Positions 52,210-62,515 of a DNA stretch of 64,000 nucleotides are shown one piece after another. The notes beneath the pieces were generated by a model. It was given only the letters and a program-made list of their open reading frames with translations, had not been told where the DNA came from and did no database searches. Position numbers and translations under genes: made by a program. The first letter of the stretch is position 1. Every line of letters starts with the position of its first letter. The stretch is from Paracoccus homiensis (GTDB lineage Bacteria; Pseudomonadota; Alphaproteobacteria; Rhodobacterales; Rhodobacteraceae): the NCBI RefSeq assembly GCF_900111675.1, contig NZ_FOHO01000008.1:96992-160991 (forward strand), read 5' to 3'.

Positions 52210-54035
52210 TCCGCACCCCTTTGCGCCCTCTGGCCCGTATCCTTCGCGCCCGCGAGCGCGGCGAAAACCCCGATGAGATCGAGGCCGAGAACCGCCAGCG
52301 GCGACACGATGTCATTCAGGACCGCGCCCGCCGTCGCGCCGAGGGGCGGCTGGTGCTGATGGCCAGCTGCTTTGTGCTGGCCTTCGGGACGGTCGGGGTC
52401 CGCATGGGGGCGCTGGCATCCAGCCAGCCAAGCGAACCGCGCGCGCAGGTGCTGTCGGCGCAGATCATTTCTCAGCGTTCTGACATCACCGACCGGCACG
52501 GGCGGGTGCTGGCAACCAATCTGCTGACCCATTCGATCTATGCGCATCCGCATCAGATGGTCGATCCGATCCGCGCGGCCAAGGGCCTTGCCAAGATCTT
52601 TCCCGACATGGATGAGGCGCGGCTGATCAAGGATTTCACCGGATCGCGCAAATTCATGTGGATCAAGCGCAAGATCAGCCCCGAGCAGATGCAGGCGGTC
52701 CATGATATCGGCGAGCCGGGCCTGCTGTTCGGCCCGCGCGAAATGCGCGTCTATCCCAACGGCCATATCGCCAGCCATATTCTGGGTGGGTCCGGCTTTG
52801 GCAACGAGGGTGTGAACAGCGCCGAGGTTCTGGGCGTCGCGGGTGTCGAAAAGGCCTTTGACGGCTGGCTGCGCGACCCGGCGAACGAAGGTGCGCCGCT
52901 GGCCCTGTCGATCGACCTGACCGTGCAGTCCGCCATGGAAGAGGTGCTGCAATCGGGTATGAAGGTCATGAGTGCCAAGGGCGCCGCCGGCGTGCTGATG
53001 GAGGTATCGACCGGCGAGATCGTCGCGATGGCCAGCCTGCCCGATTTCGACCCCAATGACCGCCCCCGTCCACAACTGACCGGCGATCCCTCGGACAGTC
53101 CGCTGTTCAATCGCGTGGTGCAGGGTCAGTACGAGCTTGGCTCGACCTTCAAGATCTTTCCGGTCGCCCAGGCGCTGGATCTGAAACTGATCAACCCGAA
53201 TACCGGGATCAACGGCTCCAGCCCGATGAAGATCGGCAAATACCTGATCCACGATTTCCACAATTACGGCAAACAGTTAAGCGTCACGGACATCATCGTC
53301 AAATCCTCGAACGTGGGGACGGTGCGAATCGCCCAGCTTCTTGGGGTCGAGCGGCAGAAGGATTTCCTGCAAAAGTTGGGCCTGTTCCAGCCGACCCCGG
53401 TCGAAATGGTCGAAGCGCCGACCGGGCAGCCGCTTGTGCCCTCGCGCTGGCCCGCGGTGACGGCGGCCACGGTGTCCTTCGGGCACGGCCTTGCCGCCAG
53501 CCCGCTGCATCTGGCTGCGGCCTATGCGACCCTGGCCAATGACGGGCGCCGCGTTCAGCCGACCCTGATTCACGGGCGGGCCCGTCCGGCAGGCGAACAG
53601 GTGCTGTCGCCGCGGGCCGCAGAAATGGCCATCAGCATGCTGCGGCAGGTCGTGACGCGCGGGACGGCAAAGCAGGCCGAGGTCGAGGGCTATGAAATCG
53701 CTGGCAAGACCGGCACCGCCGACAAGCCGCGCCCCTCGGGGGGATATTACAAGGACAAGGTCGTCGCGACCTTTGCCTCGATGTTCCCGGCCAGCGATCC
53801 GAAATATGTGTTGATCGTCACTTTGGACGAACCCTCGATCAGCAATGGTCGCGGCGAAAGCCGGACCGCCGGCATGACCGCAGTGCCCGTGGCTGCCGAG
53901 ATGGTGCGCCGTCTTGGCCCCCTGTTGGGGATCGAGCCGAGAACGGACGTAAAGCTGCCGATGATCGGTGCGCGGTTCCAGCCGCGTGTTGAACCCGGCT
54001 CGGACGATGGGATAAAGCTCGTCGCAAACCAATGA
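52206..54035 (+). CDS. ftsI: Septal peptidoglycan transpeptidase FtsI (PBP3)
   Basis: 609 residues: a cytoplasmic N-terminus, one TM (about 45-65), a pedestal domain (ISQRSDITDRHGRVLATN), and a transpeptidase domain with the active-site SxxK in GSTFKIFP, SSN and AGKTGTADKP. It cross-links septal peptidoglycan. It overlaps ftsL and murE by 4 bases each. Confidence 0.97.
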   Translation: MIRTPLRPLARILRARERGENPDEIEAENRQRRHDVIQDRARRRAEGRLVLMASCFVLAFGTVGVRMGALASSQPSEPRAQVLSAQIISQRSDITDRHGRVLATNLLTHSIYAHPHQMVDPIRAAKGLAKIFPDMDEARLIKDFTGSRKFMWIKRKISPEQMQAVHDIGEPGLLFGPREMRVYPNGHIASHILGGSGFGNEGVNSAEVLGVAGVEKAFDGWLRDPANEGAPLALSIDLTVQSAMEEVLQSGMKVMSAKGAAGVLMEVSTGEIVAMASLPDFDPNDRPRPQLTGDPSDSPLFNRVVQGQYELGSTFKIFPVAQALDLKLINPNTGINGSSPMKIGKYLIHDFHNYGKQLSVTDIIVKSSNVGTVRIAQLLGVERQKDFLQKLGLFQPTPVEMVEAPTGQPLVPSRWPAVTAATVSFGHGLAASPLHLAAAYATLANDGRRVQPTLIHGRARPAGEQVLSPRAAEMAISMLRQVVTRGTAKQAEVEGYEIAGKTGTADKPRPSGGYYKDKVVATFASMFPASDPKYVLIVTLDEPSISNGRGESRTAGMTAVPVAAEMVRRLGPLLGIEPRTDVKLPMIGARFQPRVEPGSDDGIKLVANQ

Positions 54036-55531
54036 CGGGTGAGACGGTGGGCCAATCGGCAAAAAGGTTGTCGCAGCTGGGGCTGCGGGCAAAGGACGGG
54101 CGCGATCCCGAGATTTCGGGAATTTCGGTCGATAGCCGGATGGTCAAGCCGGGGCATCTGTTCGCGGCGCTTCCGGGGTCGGCCCTGCATGGCGGCGAGT
54201 TCATCACCTTCGCGATCCGGATGGAGGCCGCGGCCATCCTGACCGACCGCGCCGGACTGAAGATCGCCGCCGATGCGCTGGCGGGCTGGGACGGCGCGGT
54301 GATCATCGCGGAAGACCCGCGTGCCGCGCTGGCCGGTGCGGCGGCGCTGTGGTTCGAGGCGCAGCCCGAAAATGTCGTTGCGGTGACCGGAACCTCGGGC
54401 AAGACCTCGGTTGCGACTTTTACCCGCCAGATCTGGCAGGCCATCGGGCACAAGGCGATCAGCCTGGGCACCATGGGCGTGCAGGGCGATTACGAAGCCA
54501 AGCTGGCCCATACGACGCCCGAACCCGTGACCCTGCACCGCGCCTTGTCGGACGCGGCTGCCGCCGGTGTGACCCATGCCGCGCTGGAGGCATCCAGCCA
54601 CGGGCTGGATCAGCGTCGCATGGATGGCGTGCGCGTCAAGGCCGGGGCCTTCACGAATTTCAGCCAGGATCACCTGGACTACCACGCCGATTTCGACAGC
54701 TATTTCGCGGCCAAGGCCCTGCTGTTCAACCACATCCTCGAAGAGGGTGAGGACGCGATCATCAATATCGACAGCGATCGTGGCCGTCAGATGGCCGATA
54801 TCGCCAAGGATCGCGGTCTGGCGCTGACGACCATCGGGCAGGGCGAAGACGCCATGCTGCGGATCCTGGGTCAGCGCTATGACGCGACCGGGCAGGACCT
54901 GCGCTTTTCGATCATGGGACAGCCGCATATGGTGCGCCTGCCGCTGATCGGCGGCTTTCAGGCCGAAAACGTGCTGGCCGCGATGGGCCTTGCGATGGCG
55001 GCGGGCGATTCGGCAGAACAGATCCTTGCCGTGCTGCCGCAGTTGCAGACCGTGCGGGGTCGGATGCAGCTGGTCGCGCAGCGCGAAAACGGCGCGGCGG
55101 TCTTTGTCGATTACGCACACAAGCCGGGCGCGGTCATCGCCGCGCTGCAATCGCTGCGCCCGCATGTGATGGGCCGCATCGTGGTCGTCATCGGCGCCGG
55201 CGGCGATCGCGACAAGGGCAAGCGCCCGCTGATGGGGGCCGCGGCGCGGGAACATGCCGATGTGGTCATCGTCACCGATGACAACCCCCGGACCGAGGAT
55301 CCGGCCCTGATCCGGGCCGCCGTTCTGGAAGGCGCCGGCGCTGAGGCGACCGAGATCGGCGACCGGGCCGAGGCGATCCTGCGCGGGGTCGATGCGCTGC
55401 AACCGGGCGATGCGCTGCTGATCTGTGGCAAGGGACATGAAACCGGGCAGATCGTGGGGCAGGATGTCTACCCGTTCGACGACGCCGAACAGGCCTCGGT
55501 CGCCGTGGCCGCATTGGATGGCAAGATATGA
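54032..55531 (+). CDS. murE: UDP-MurNAc-tripeptide synthetase MurE
   Basis: 499 residues: P-loop VTGTSGKTSVATF, THAALEASSHGLDQRRM with its conserved acidic/His region, and DNPRTEDP, the DNPR motif that marks meso-diaminopimelate specificity. It adds m-DAP to UDP-MurNAc-dipeptide. It overlaps both neighbours by 4 bases. Confidence 0.97.
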   Translation: MTGETVGQSAKRLSQLGLRAKDGRDPEISGISVDSRMVKPGHLFAALPGSALHGGEFITFAIRMEAAAILTDRAGLKIAADALAGWDGAVIIAEDPRAALAGAAALWFEAQPENVVAVTGTSGKTSVATFTRQIWQAIGHKAISLGTMGVQGDYEAKLAHTTPEPVTLHRALSDAAAAGVTHAALEASSHGLDQRRMDGVRVKAGAFTNFSQDHLDYHADFDSYFAAKALLFNHILEEGEDAIINIDSDRGRQMADIAKDRGLALTTIGQGEDAMLRILGQRYDATGQDLRFSIMGQPHMVRLPLIGGFQAENVLAAMGLAMAAGDSAEQILAVLPQLQTVRGRMQLVAQRENGAAVFVDYAHKPGAVIAALQSLRPHVMGRIVVVIGAGGDRDKGKRPLMGAAAREHADVVIVTDDNPRTEDPALIRAAVLEGAGAEATEIGDRAEAILRGVDALQPGDALLICGKGHETGQIVGQDVYPFDDAEQASVAVAALDGKI

Positions 55532-56904
55532 GCCTTTGGACCGCAACCGACGCCGCCGCGGCCACCGGTGGTCGCGCGACTGCCGATTGGTCGGCGACCG
55601 GCGTGTCGATCGATACCCGTACCCTTCAGCCCGGTGACCTGTTCGTCGCCCTGAAGGATGTCCGCGACGGTCACGATTTCGTCGCGCAGGCGCTGGCAAA
55701 GGGCGCCGCTGCGGCGCTGGTCACGCATGTTCCCGACGGCGTGCCGGCCGATGCGCCGCTGCTGATCGTCACCGACGTTCTGGCCGCGCTGGAGGATCTG
55801 GGCCGCGCCGGTCGCGCACGCATGTCGGGCAAGGTGATCGCGATCACCGGTTCGGTCGGCAAGACCTCGACCAAGGAAATGGCCCGGATTGCCCTGACCG
55901 GGCAGGGCCGGATCCACGCCGCCGAGGCCAGCTACAACAATCACTGGGGGGTGCCGCTGACGCTGGCGCGGATGCCCGCCGATACCGATTTTGCGATCAT
56001 TGAGATCGGGATGAACCATCCCGGCGAAATCGCCCCGTTGTCGCGGCAGGCGCGGCCGCATGTCGCCCTGATCACCACCGTCGCCGCCGCCCATCTGGAG
56101 GCCTTCGGCGCGCTTGAAGGCATCGCCCGCGAAAAGGGCGCGATCTTTCAGGGGCTGCAACCCATCGGCACCGCGATCCTTCCCGAGGATCTGCCGGTGA
56201 CCCAGATCCTGCGCGACTGCGCCGACCAGGCGGGGGCCGTGGTGCTGGGCTTCGGACGCGAGGGCATGGCGCGTCTGGTCTGGGCCAAGCCACGGGACGG
56301 GCAATTGGAATGCCGCGCCCGGATCACCGGCGATACGGTCGAATTCACCCTCAACAGCACCGGCCTGCATTTCGTGCTGAACGCGGTCGGCGTGCTGGCC
56401 GCGCTGTCGGCGGCGGGGGCCGACCTGACACAGGCTGCCACGCATCTTGCCGACTGGACGCCCCCGAAGGGGCGCGGCGGGGTCGAGATCCTCGGCCAGA
56501 TTCGCCTGATCGACGATGCCTTCAACGCCAACCCCGCCTCGCTGTCGGCGGGGCTTGCAACGCTGGCGGGCCTGCAAGGCGGACGTCGGGTCGCGATTCT
56601 GGGCGACATGCTTGAACTTGGCGATCAGGAACTGACCATGCATCGCGACATGGCCAGCGATCCATCGATCGCCAGTATCGACCTGATCCATGCGGCCGGC
56701 CTGCGGATGCGGCATCTTTACGACGCGCTGCCCGAGGCCAAACGCGGCACTTGGGCGGACACGGCGGCCGAACTTGCCCTGAACGCGGGCAGTCTTGTCG
56801 CGCCCGGCGATATCGTTCTGGTCAAGGGCTCGAAATCCTCGAAAGTATCGACCGTGGTCGATGCGCTTCGCAAAGGCGCGGGCTCAACCGCGCCGCAACG
56901 GTAA
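55528..56904 (+). CDS. murF: UDP-MurNAc-tripeptide:D-Ala-D-Ala ligase MurF
   Basis: 458 residues with P-loop AITGSVGKTSTKEM, EASYNNHWGVPLTL, IEIGMNHPGEI and DAFNANPASL. It completes the pentapeptide precursor. mraY begins 9 bases after the stop. Confidence 0.97.
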   Translation: MSLWTATDAAAATGGRATADWSATGVSIDTRTLQPGDLFVALKDVRDGHDFVAQALAKGAAAALVTHVPDGVPADAPLLIVTDVLAALEDLGRAGRARMSGKVIAITGSVGKTSTKEMARIALTGQGRIHAAEASYNNHWGVPLTLARMPADTDFAIIEIGMNHPGEIAPLSRQARPHVALITTVAAAHLEAFGALEGIAREKGAIFQGLQPIGTAILPEDLPVTQILRDCADQAGAVVLGFGREGMARLVWAKPRDGQLECRARITGDTVEFTLNSTGLHFVLNAVGVLAALSAAGADLTQAATHLADWTPPKGRGGVEILGQIRLIDDAFNANPASLSAGLATLAGLQGGRRVAILGDMLELGDQELTMHRDMASDPSIASIDLIHAAGLRMRHLYDALPEAKRGTWADTAAELALNAGSLVAPGDIVLVKGSKSSKVSTVVDALRKGAGSTAPQR

Positions 56905-56913
56905 GGGGCATCA

Positions 56914-57996
56914 ATGCTTTACTGGCTCAGCGGTCTTTCGGAAGGGGGCGACCTCTTCAACCTGTTTCGCTATATCACCTTCCGCGCCGGGGCGGCGTTC
57001 TTCACGGCGCTGATCTTCGGCTTCATCTTCGGTCGTCCGCTGATCAACTACCTTCGCCGCACCCAGAAAAAGGGCCAGCCCATCCGCGACGACGGCCCCG
57101 AGGGCCATTTCGTCAAGGCAGGCACGCCCACGATGGGCGGGCTTCTGATCCTGTCGGCATTGTTCGTCTCGACCCTGCTCTGGGCACGCCTGGACAATGG
57201 CTATGTCTGGATCGTGCTGCTGGTGACGGCGGGCTATGCGGCGATCGGCTTCGCGGATGACTATGCCAAGGTCAGCAAGAACAACACGAAGGGCGTGCCG
57301 GGCCGGATCCGCATGGCGCTGGGTCTGGCGCTGGCCTTCATCGCCTCGGCATGGGCGATGTGGCTGCATCCGACCGACCTGACCGGCCAACTGGCCCTGC
57401 CGGTCTTCAAGGATGCACTGATCAATCTTGGCCTGTTCTTCATTCCCTTCGGCATGCTGGTGATCGTCGGATCGGCCAATGCGGTGAACCTGACCGACGG
57501 GCTCGACGGGCTGGCGATCATGCCGGTGATGATTGCCGCCGCGACCCTTGGCGTCATCGCCTACACGGTCGGCCGCGTCGATTTCACCGACTATCTCGGT
57601 GTCCACCATGTCCCCGGCTCGGGCGAGATCCTGATCTTCGTGGCGGCTCTGATCGGCGGCGGGTTGGGCTTTCTGTGGTATAACGCGCCGCCCGCGGCGG
57701 TCTTCATGGGGGACACAGGCAGTCTTGCCCTGGGCGGCGCGCTTGGCGCCATTGCCGTCGTCACCAAGCACGAAATCGTGCTGGCCATCGTCGGCGGCCT
57801 CTTCGTGGTCGAGGCGCTCAGCGTGATCATCCAGGTTCTTTACTTCAAGCGGACCGGCAAGCGCGTCTTCCTGATGGCCCCGATCCACCACCATTTCGAA
57901 AAGCTGGGCTGGAAGGAACCGCAGATCGTGATCCGTTTCTGGATCATCGCGCTGATCCTGGCCCTGATCGGTCTGGCGACGCTCAAGCTGCGCTGA
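56914..57996 (+). CDS. mraY: Phospho-MurNAc-pentapeptide translocase MraY
   Basis: 360 residues, ten TM. Motifs are AGTPTMGG near the N-terminus, FADDYAKV (catalytic aspartates), [21 protein letters not shown] and [10 protein letters not shown]. It transfers phospho-MurNAc-pentapeptide to undecaprenyl phosphate (lipid I). Confidence 0.98.
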   Translation: MLYWLSGLSEGGDLFNLFRYITFRAGAAFFTALIFGFIFGRPLINYLRRTQKKGQPIRDDGPEGHFVKAGTPTMGGLLILSALFVSTLLWARLDNGYVWIVLLVTAGYAAIGFADDYAKVSKNNTKGVPGRIRMALGLALAFIASAWAMWLHPTDLTGQLALPVFKDALINLGLFFIPFGMLVIVGSANAVNLTDGLDGLAIMPVMIAAATLGVIAYTVGRVDFTDYLGVHHVPGSGEILIFVAALIGGGLGFLWYNAPPAAVFMGDTGSLALGGALGAIAVVTKHEIVLAIVGGLFVVEALSVIIQVLYFKRTGKRVFLMAPIHHHFEKLGWKEPQIVIRFWIIALILALIGLATLKLR

Positions 57997-58013
57997 CCCA
58001 TCTTCTGTGTGAA

Positions 58014-58053
58014 AATATCCTCGGGGGTCCGGGGGCAGACAGCCCCCGGCTTT
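58014..58053. repeat. Intergenic palindromic element between mraY and murD
   Basis: AAATATCCTCGGGGGTCCGGGGGCAGACAGCCCCCGG-type sequence: stem CCGGGGGC / GCCCCCGG (58029-58036 with 58042-58049), loop AGACA. From general knowledge, similar 'ATATCCTCGGGGGTCCGGGGG' elements recur between genes in Rhodobacteraceae genomes. It may act as a weak terminator or RNA-stability hairpin inside the operon. Confidence 0.55.
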
Positions 58054-58071
58054 GACATCAGGAAAGAACGT

Positions 58072-59475
58072 ATGATCCCTGTCGAAGGCGTAGAAGATCA
58101 GAAGATCGCCGTGCTGGGCCTTGGCCGGTCGGGCAAGGCGACCGCCGCCGCGCTGGCTGCGGGCGGTGCACAGGTCGTGGCCTGGGACGATGGCGTCGAT
58201 ACCCGCGCCGCCGCCGAGGCCGAGGGGATGCGCGTCCTCGACCTGACCCGCGACGATGCGTGGCACGGCATCTCGATGCTGGTGACCTCGCCGGGCATCC
58301 CGCATCTCTATCCCAAACCGCACCCGGTGATCGCCAAGGCCTACGCGCTTGGCGTTCCGGTGGACAATGATATCGGGCTGTTCTTCCGCAGCTATGCGAC
58401 GGCGGGCTGGGATGCGTTCGATCGCCCGCCACGGGTCATCGCGGTGACCGGATCGAACGGCAAATCGACCACCACGGCGTTGATCCACCACATTCTGCGG
58501 ACCTGCGGTCGTCCGACGCAGATGGGGGGCAATATCGGCACCGGGGTCCTGTCGCTTGACCCCGCGCAGGACGGCGAGGTCGTGGTGCTGGAACTGTCCA
58601 GCTATCAGACCGATCTGGCCCGGGCGCTGACCCCCGACGTGGCGGTGCTGACCAACCTTTCCCCGGACCATCTGGATCGCCATGCCGGTCTGGGCGGCTA
58701 TTTCGCGGCCAAGCGCCGACTGTTCGCCGAGGGCGGCCCGGACCGTGCGGTCATCGGGATCGACGAACCCGAGGGTCTGTATCTGGCAGGGCAACTGGCG
58801 ACCAGCCCGGCGGATGACCGGGTGATCCGCATTTCGGCAGGTCAGAAGCTGGATCGCGGGGCGTGGTCGGTCTTTGCCCGCAAGGGGTTTCTGTCGGAAT
58901 ATCGCAAGGGCCGCCAGGTCGCCTCGATCGACCTGCGCGAGGTCAAGGGCCTGCCCGGCGCGCATAACCATCAGAATGCCTGCGCGGCCTATGCCGCCTG
59001 CCGCTCGGTCGGGCTGGCCCCGCGCGATATCGAGGCCGCCTTTCACAGCTTTGCCGGTCTGCCTCATCGCAGCCAGCTGATCGCCGAGCGGGACGGGGTC
59101 CGCTATGTCAACGATTCCAAGGCGACGAATGTCGATTCCGCGGCCAAGGCGTTGCAGGCCTTCCAGAAGATCCGCTGGATCGCGGGCGGTCTGGGCAAGG
59201 ATGGTGGCATCGCCGGGCTCAGTCCTTTTCTGGCCAATGTCGCCAAGGCCTATCTGTTCGGCCATTCCGCCCGCGATTTCGCGCTTGAGATCGGCCAGAC
59301 CCCGCATGAAATCTTCGAGACGCTGGATCAGGCCGTCGCCGCCGCCGCGTCCGAGGCCGAAACGGGCGATACCGTATTGCTTGCCCCCGCGGCGGCAAGT
59401 TTCGACCAATATCCGAATTTCGAAAAGCGCGGCGAGCATTTCACCGCGCTGGTTCAGGATCTGGATCAGGCCTGA
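58072..59475 (+). CDS. murD: UDP-MurNAc-L-alanine:D-glutamate ligase MurD
   Basis: 467 residues from ATG 58072 (GGAAAGAA upstream): an N-terminal Rossmann domain ([16 protein letters not shown]), P-loop [33 protein letters not shown] and [10 protein letters not shown]. It adds D-Glu to UDP-MurNAc-L-Ala. It is the last dcw gene here: instead of ftsW, a convergent crotonase gene follows 6 bases on. Confidence 0.97.
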   Translation: MIPVEGVEDQKIAVLGLGRSGKATAAALAAGGAQVVAWDDGVDTRAAAEAEGMRVLDLTRDDAWHGISMLVTSPGIPHLYPKPHPVIAKAYALGVPVDNDIGLFFRSYATAGWDAFDRPPRVIAVTGSNGKSTTTALIHHILRTCGRPTQMGGNIGTGVLSLDPAQDGEVVVLELSSYQTDLARALTPDVAVLTNLSPDHLDRHAGLGGYFAAKRRLFAEGGPDRAVIGIDEPEGLYLAGQLATSPADDRVIRISAGQKLDRGAWSVFARKGFLSEYRKGRQVASIDLREVKGLPGAHNHQNACAAYAACRSVGLAPRDIEAAFHSFAGLPHRSQLIAERDGVRYVNDSKATNVDSAAKALQAFQKIRWIAGGLGKDGGIAGLSPFLANVAKAYLFGHSARDFALEIGQTPHEIFETLDQAVAAAASEAETGDTVLLAPAAASFDQYPNFEKRGEHFTALVQDLDQA

Positions 59476-59481
59476 CGCGTC

Positions 59482-60267
59482 TCAGCCCCAGTTGGGGCTG
59501 CGCTTTTCCAGAAAGGCGGCGATGCCTTCGGCGGTGTCGGGCAGCATCATGTTTTCGCACATCGTGCCCCCGGCCTGCTGATAGGCATCGGCCAGCCCCA
59601 GACGGATCTGATCGTGGAAGGCGCGCTTGCCCATGCGGACGGCGGCGGGCAGCTTTGCCGCAATCTTCTGCGCCAGGTCCATCGTGGCATCGGGCAGCTG
59701 ATCGGCAGGTACGACCCGGTTGACCAGACCCAGTTCCCGTGCGCGGTCCGACAGGATGAAATCGCCCGTCACCAGCATCTCGAAGGCGGCGCGGGGCGGG
59801 ATCGCCCGGCTCAGCGCGACCATCGGGGTCGAGCAGAACAGCCCGATATTCACGCCATTGACGCCAAAGCGCACCGATTCGGCCGCGACGGCCAGATCGC
59901 AGGACGCGACCAGCTGACATCCCGCGGCGGTCGCGATGCCCTGCACCTCGGCGATGACGGGCTGAGGCAGGGCGGGGATCATCTGCATCATCCGGGCGCA
60001 GTCGCCGAACAGATCCTGATAGGCCGCGCGGCCATCATCTTCGTCGCCGCGCGATGCCTGCATCTGGCGCAGGTCATGGCCAGCCGAAAATGCCTTGCCC
60101 TCGGCGGCCAGGATCACGGCGCGGATTTCGCTGTCATCGGCAATGCGCGTCAACTGGTCTTCCAGCGCCGCGATCATTTCGCGCGACAGGGCGTTGTAAT
60201 TGGCAGGGCTGTTCAGCATCAGGCGCGCGACCGCGCCGGTGTCGCTGCGTAACACCAGGTCCGACAT
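59482..60267 (-). CDS. Enoyl-CoA hydratase/isomerase family protein (ECHDC3-like)
   Basis: 261 residues with the crotonase fold: KAFSAGHDLRQM for the CoA/oxyanion loop, GIATAAGCQLVASCDLAVA and GVNIGLFCSTPMVALSRA. Both glutamates used by classical hydratases are replaced (Gln in AAGCQL, Gly or Asn in the FGVNGVN region), as in mammalian ECHDC3, so hydration is doubtful. The reaction is unknown. Confidence 0.87.
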   Translation of the reverse strand: MSDLVLRSDTGAVARLMLNSPANYNALSREMIAALEDQLTRIADDSEIRAVILAAEGKAFSAGHDLRQMQASRGDEDDGRAAYQDLFGDCARMMQMIPALPQPVIAEVQGIATAAGCQLVASCDLAVAAESVRFGVNGVNIGLFCSTPMVALSRAIPPRAAFEMLVTGDFILSDRARELGLVNRVVPADQLPDATMDLAQKIAAKLPAAVRMGKRAFHDQIRLGLADAYQQAGGTMCENMMLPDTAEGIAAFLEKRSPNWG

Positions 60268-60323
60268 CTTGATCTCTCCTCCATTTGCCGAAAGCCTATG
60301 GCGGAACGGGGCAGGGGGAAAGT

Positions 60324-60746
60324 ATGGACATCGTGATGGAAGCCGGGGCGCTGAACGCCTTTCTGAAGGCGGAATTTCCGCAGATCGGCGACAGTTACAG
60401 CATTGACCACGTGTCGCAGGACGGTCTGGTCGCGCGGCTGTCGGTCAATGACGGCCATCTGCGCCCCGGTGGCACGATCAGCGGACCGTCGATGTTCGCG
60501 CTGGCCGATCTGGCTGTTTACTGCGCGGTCCTGTCGCGGATCGGGCCGGTCGGTCTGGCGGTGACGACCAATGCGTCGATCGATTTCATGCGCAAGCCGG
60601 TGGCCGGGCGCGACCTGCTGGCCGAATGCCGGTTGCTGAAACTGGGCCGGGTGCTGGCGGTCGCGGATGTTCTGATCCGCTCGCAGGATGAGCCCGCGCC
60701 GGTAGCCCGCAGTTCGATGACCTATTCCATCCCCCCGCGCGGCTGA
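60324..60746 (+). CDS. PaaI-family hotdog thioesterase
   Basis: 140 residues from ATG 60324 (CAGGGGGAA upstream): hotdog fold with LRPGGTISGPSMFALADLAVYCAV (helix and acidic catalytic residue), VTTNASIDFMRKP and a late ADVLIRS. It likely hydrolyses acyl-CoA. It is divergent from the crotonase gene by 56 bases, suggesting a shared acyl-CoA task. Confidence 0.88.
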   Translation: MDIVMEAGALNAFLKAEFPQIGDSYSIDHVSQDGLVARLSVNDGHLRPGGTISGPSMFALADLAVYCAVLSRIGPVGLAVTTNASIDFMRKPVAGRDLLAECRLLKLGRVLAVADVLIRSQDEPAPVARSSMTYSIPPRG

Positions 60747-60845
60747 TCCCCGAAAGAGAGCCGCGACTATCCGTCTGGGTATGTTGTTCCTGCGGTGTCG
60801 TGCATGGTAATTGATTGGACAGTCAATAGGTCCGGAGTTGTTTCA

Positions 60846-61832
60846 GTGGCTCGTCCGTCTTTTACCAAGTCCTTGTTTTTGTCGATTGTTGCCGTGGCAG
60901 CGTCAGCCCCCCTCGCGCAGGCCGCGTCGCTGACCGCGGGTGAGTTGCTTAGCCAGTACAACCTGATCACGACCGGCGATGTCACCGGCAATGGCGGCTT
61001 TCACGTCGATGGCCGCGTGCTGGTCGGGGGCGATTGGCTGGCCGGTCCCTCGACCGTCGTCTACATGAATGGCAAGGGGGCCGAGTCCGGCTTTGCCGAC
61101 GCGATCATCGCAGGCGACGTTGCCCAGCCCACCCATGTCAACAATGGCGGTGACGCGGTTGCGGGCAGTGGGCGGGATAACCTGAACATGAATGGCGGCG
61201 GCAGCAAAAGCAGCTATACCGCAGCCAGCGCTCCGACCGGCTATGGCACCGTCCTTGGCGATTACGCCCAGACGCTTGCCGGTTACGCCGAAACATCGGC
61301 CAATATCACGCGGCAGGGTTCCATCCATGACCCGACCAACACCTACGACGTCGCCGGGGTCGAGATCGGTGTCCTGTCGTTGCTGGAAAGCGATATCCGC
61401 GCCGATCGCGACATGAATTTCAATCTGGGGGCCGGGGTCGAGTGGCTGGTCGTGAATGTCACCGCGACGGCCGACAAGATCTTCAGCCTGGGGTCCGCCT
61501 TCAAGGCCCAGCAATCCGCCAGCATCGCCAGCAAGGTCATCTGGAACTTTGTCGGCTTTGACCAGGTGATCTTTGACGCCCAGTTCACCGCAGGCGCCAT
61601 CCTTGCCCAGGGGGCCGAGGTGGTGACCAACGCAGGCAATATCGAAGCCAGCGTGTTTTCGGACAGTTTCCGCGGTCTCAGCGAACTGCATTATGTGGGC
61701 CTCGCCAATGGCGAGCTGCCCGGAACTACCACCGACATGACCCAACCTGCACCGGTCCCCCTACCGGCGGGTATGCCCCTGCTTCTGCTTGGGCTGGGTG
61801 TGTTTGGTGTCGTGGCGCGACGTCGAGCCTGA
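60846..61832 (+). CDS. Choice-of-anchor A family secreted protein with VPLPA-CTERM tail
   Basis: 328 residues if GTG 60846 is used; ATG 60804 or GTG 60795 are in frame, but GTG 60846 gives a clean signal peptide (SLFLSIVAVAASAPLAQA). The body matches choice-of-anchor A domains (LLSQYNLITTGDVTGNGGF, later WNFVGFDQVIF). The end is VPLPAGMPLLLLGLGVFGVVARRRA. It is probably exosortase-processed and surface-bound; the same tail type occurs at 33046-33696. Confidence 0.83.
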   Translation: MARPSFTKSLFLSIVAVAASAPLAQAASLTAGELLSQYNLITTGDVTGNGGFHVDGRVLVGGDWLAGPSTVVYMNGKGAESGFADAIIAGDVAQPTHVNNGGDAVAGSGRDNLNMNGGGSKSSYTAASAPTGYGTVLGDYAQTLAGYAETSANITRQGSIHDPTNTYDVAGVEIGVLSLLESDIRADRDMNFNLGAGVEWLVVNVTATADKIFSLGSAFKAQQSASIASKVIWNFVGFDQVIFDAQFTAGAILAQGAEVVTNAGNIEASVFSDSFRGLSELHYVGLANGELPGTTTDMTQPAPVPLPAGMPLLLLGLGVFGVVARRRA

Positions 61833-61856
61833 CCCTCCCGGCATCGCGAACCACGG

Positions 61857-61887
61857 GGGCGGCCTTCGGGCCGCCCTTCGTGTTTTC
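61857..61887 (+). terminator. Terminator after the anchor-A gene
   Basis: GGGCGGCC-TTCG-GGCCGCCC hairpin with a stable TTCG loop, followed by TTCGTGTTTTC. Confidence 0.82.
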
Positions 61888-62048
61888 AGCCCCGATTCCG
61901 GGGGGCTGGGATGGGGTATTTAGATACCTATTTTGCAAAGCGTTGTTTTTGCGTGATTAATCTACCTTCATGCATCTTGCTTTTTCGTCGCCAATCATGG
62001 AAAAGCCCGCATCCGAATTCCACACAACCCGTCAAGGGGCGATCAAAG

Positions 62049-62513
62049 ATGAAAACCTATACCGCTAAGCCGGCGGAGATCGAAAAGAAGTGGATCCTGA
62101 TCGACGCCGAGGGCGTCGTTCTGGGCCGTCTCGCAACGATCGTCGCCAACCGCCTTCGTGGCAAGCACAAGCCGTCGTTCACGCCGCACATGGACATGGG
62201 CGACAATGTCATCATCATCAACGCCGACAAGGTGCAGATGACCGGCGCCAAGCGCGATGACAAGAAATACTACTGGCACACTGGCCACCCGGGCGGCATC
62301 AAGCACCGCACCGCACGCCAGATCCTGGAAGGCGCCCACCCCGAGCGCGTCGTCTTCAAAGCTGTCGAGCGCATGATCAGCCGCAACAAGCTGGGCAAGC
62401 AGCAGATGACCAATCTGCGCGTCTATGCCGGCGCCGAGCATCCGCATGAAGCGCAGCAGCCCGAAGTTCTGGACGTGAAGGTCCTGAACAAGAAAAACAC
62501 CCGGAGCGCATGA
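62049..62513 (+). CDS. rplM: 50S ribosomal protein L13
   Basis: 154 residues ([54 protein letters not shown]). The start ATG 62049 follows GGGGCGATCAAAG. The 90 bases upstream hold a likely promoter region and possibly an autoregulatory leader; no clear fold was seen. Operon with rpsI. Confidence 0.98.
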   Translation: MKTYTAKPAEIEKKWILIDAEGVVLGRLATIVANRLRGKHKPSFTPHMDMGDNVIIINADKVQMTGAKRDDKKYYWHTGHPGGIKHRTARQILEGAHPERVVFKAVERMISRNKLGKQQMTNLRVYAGAEHPHEAQQPEVLDVKVLNKKNTRSA

Positions 62514-62515
62514 TC

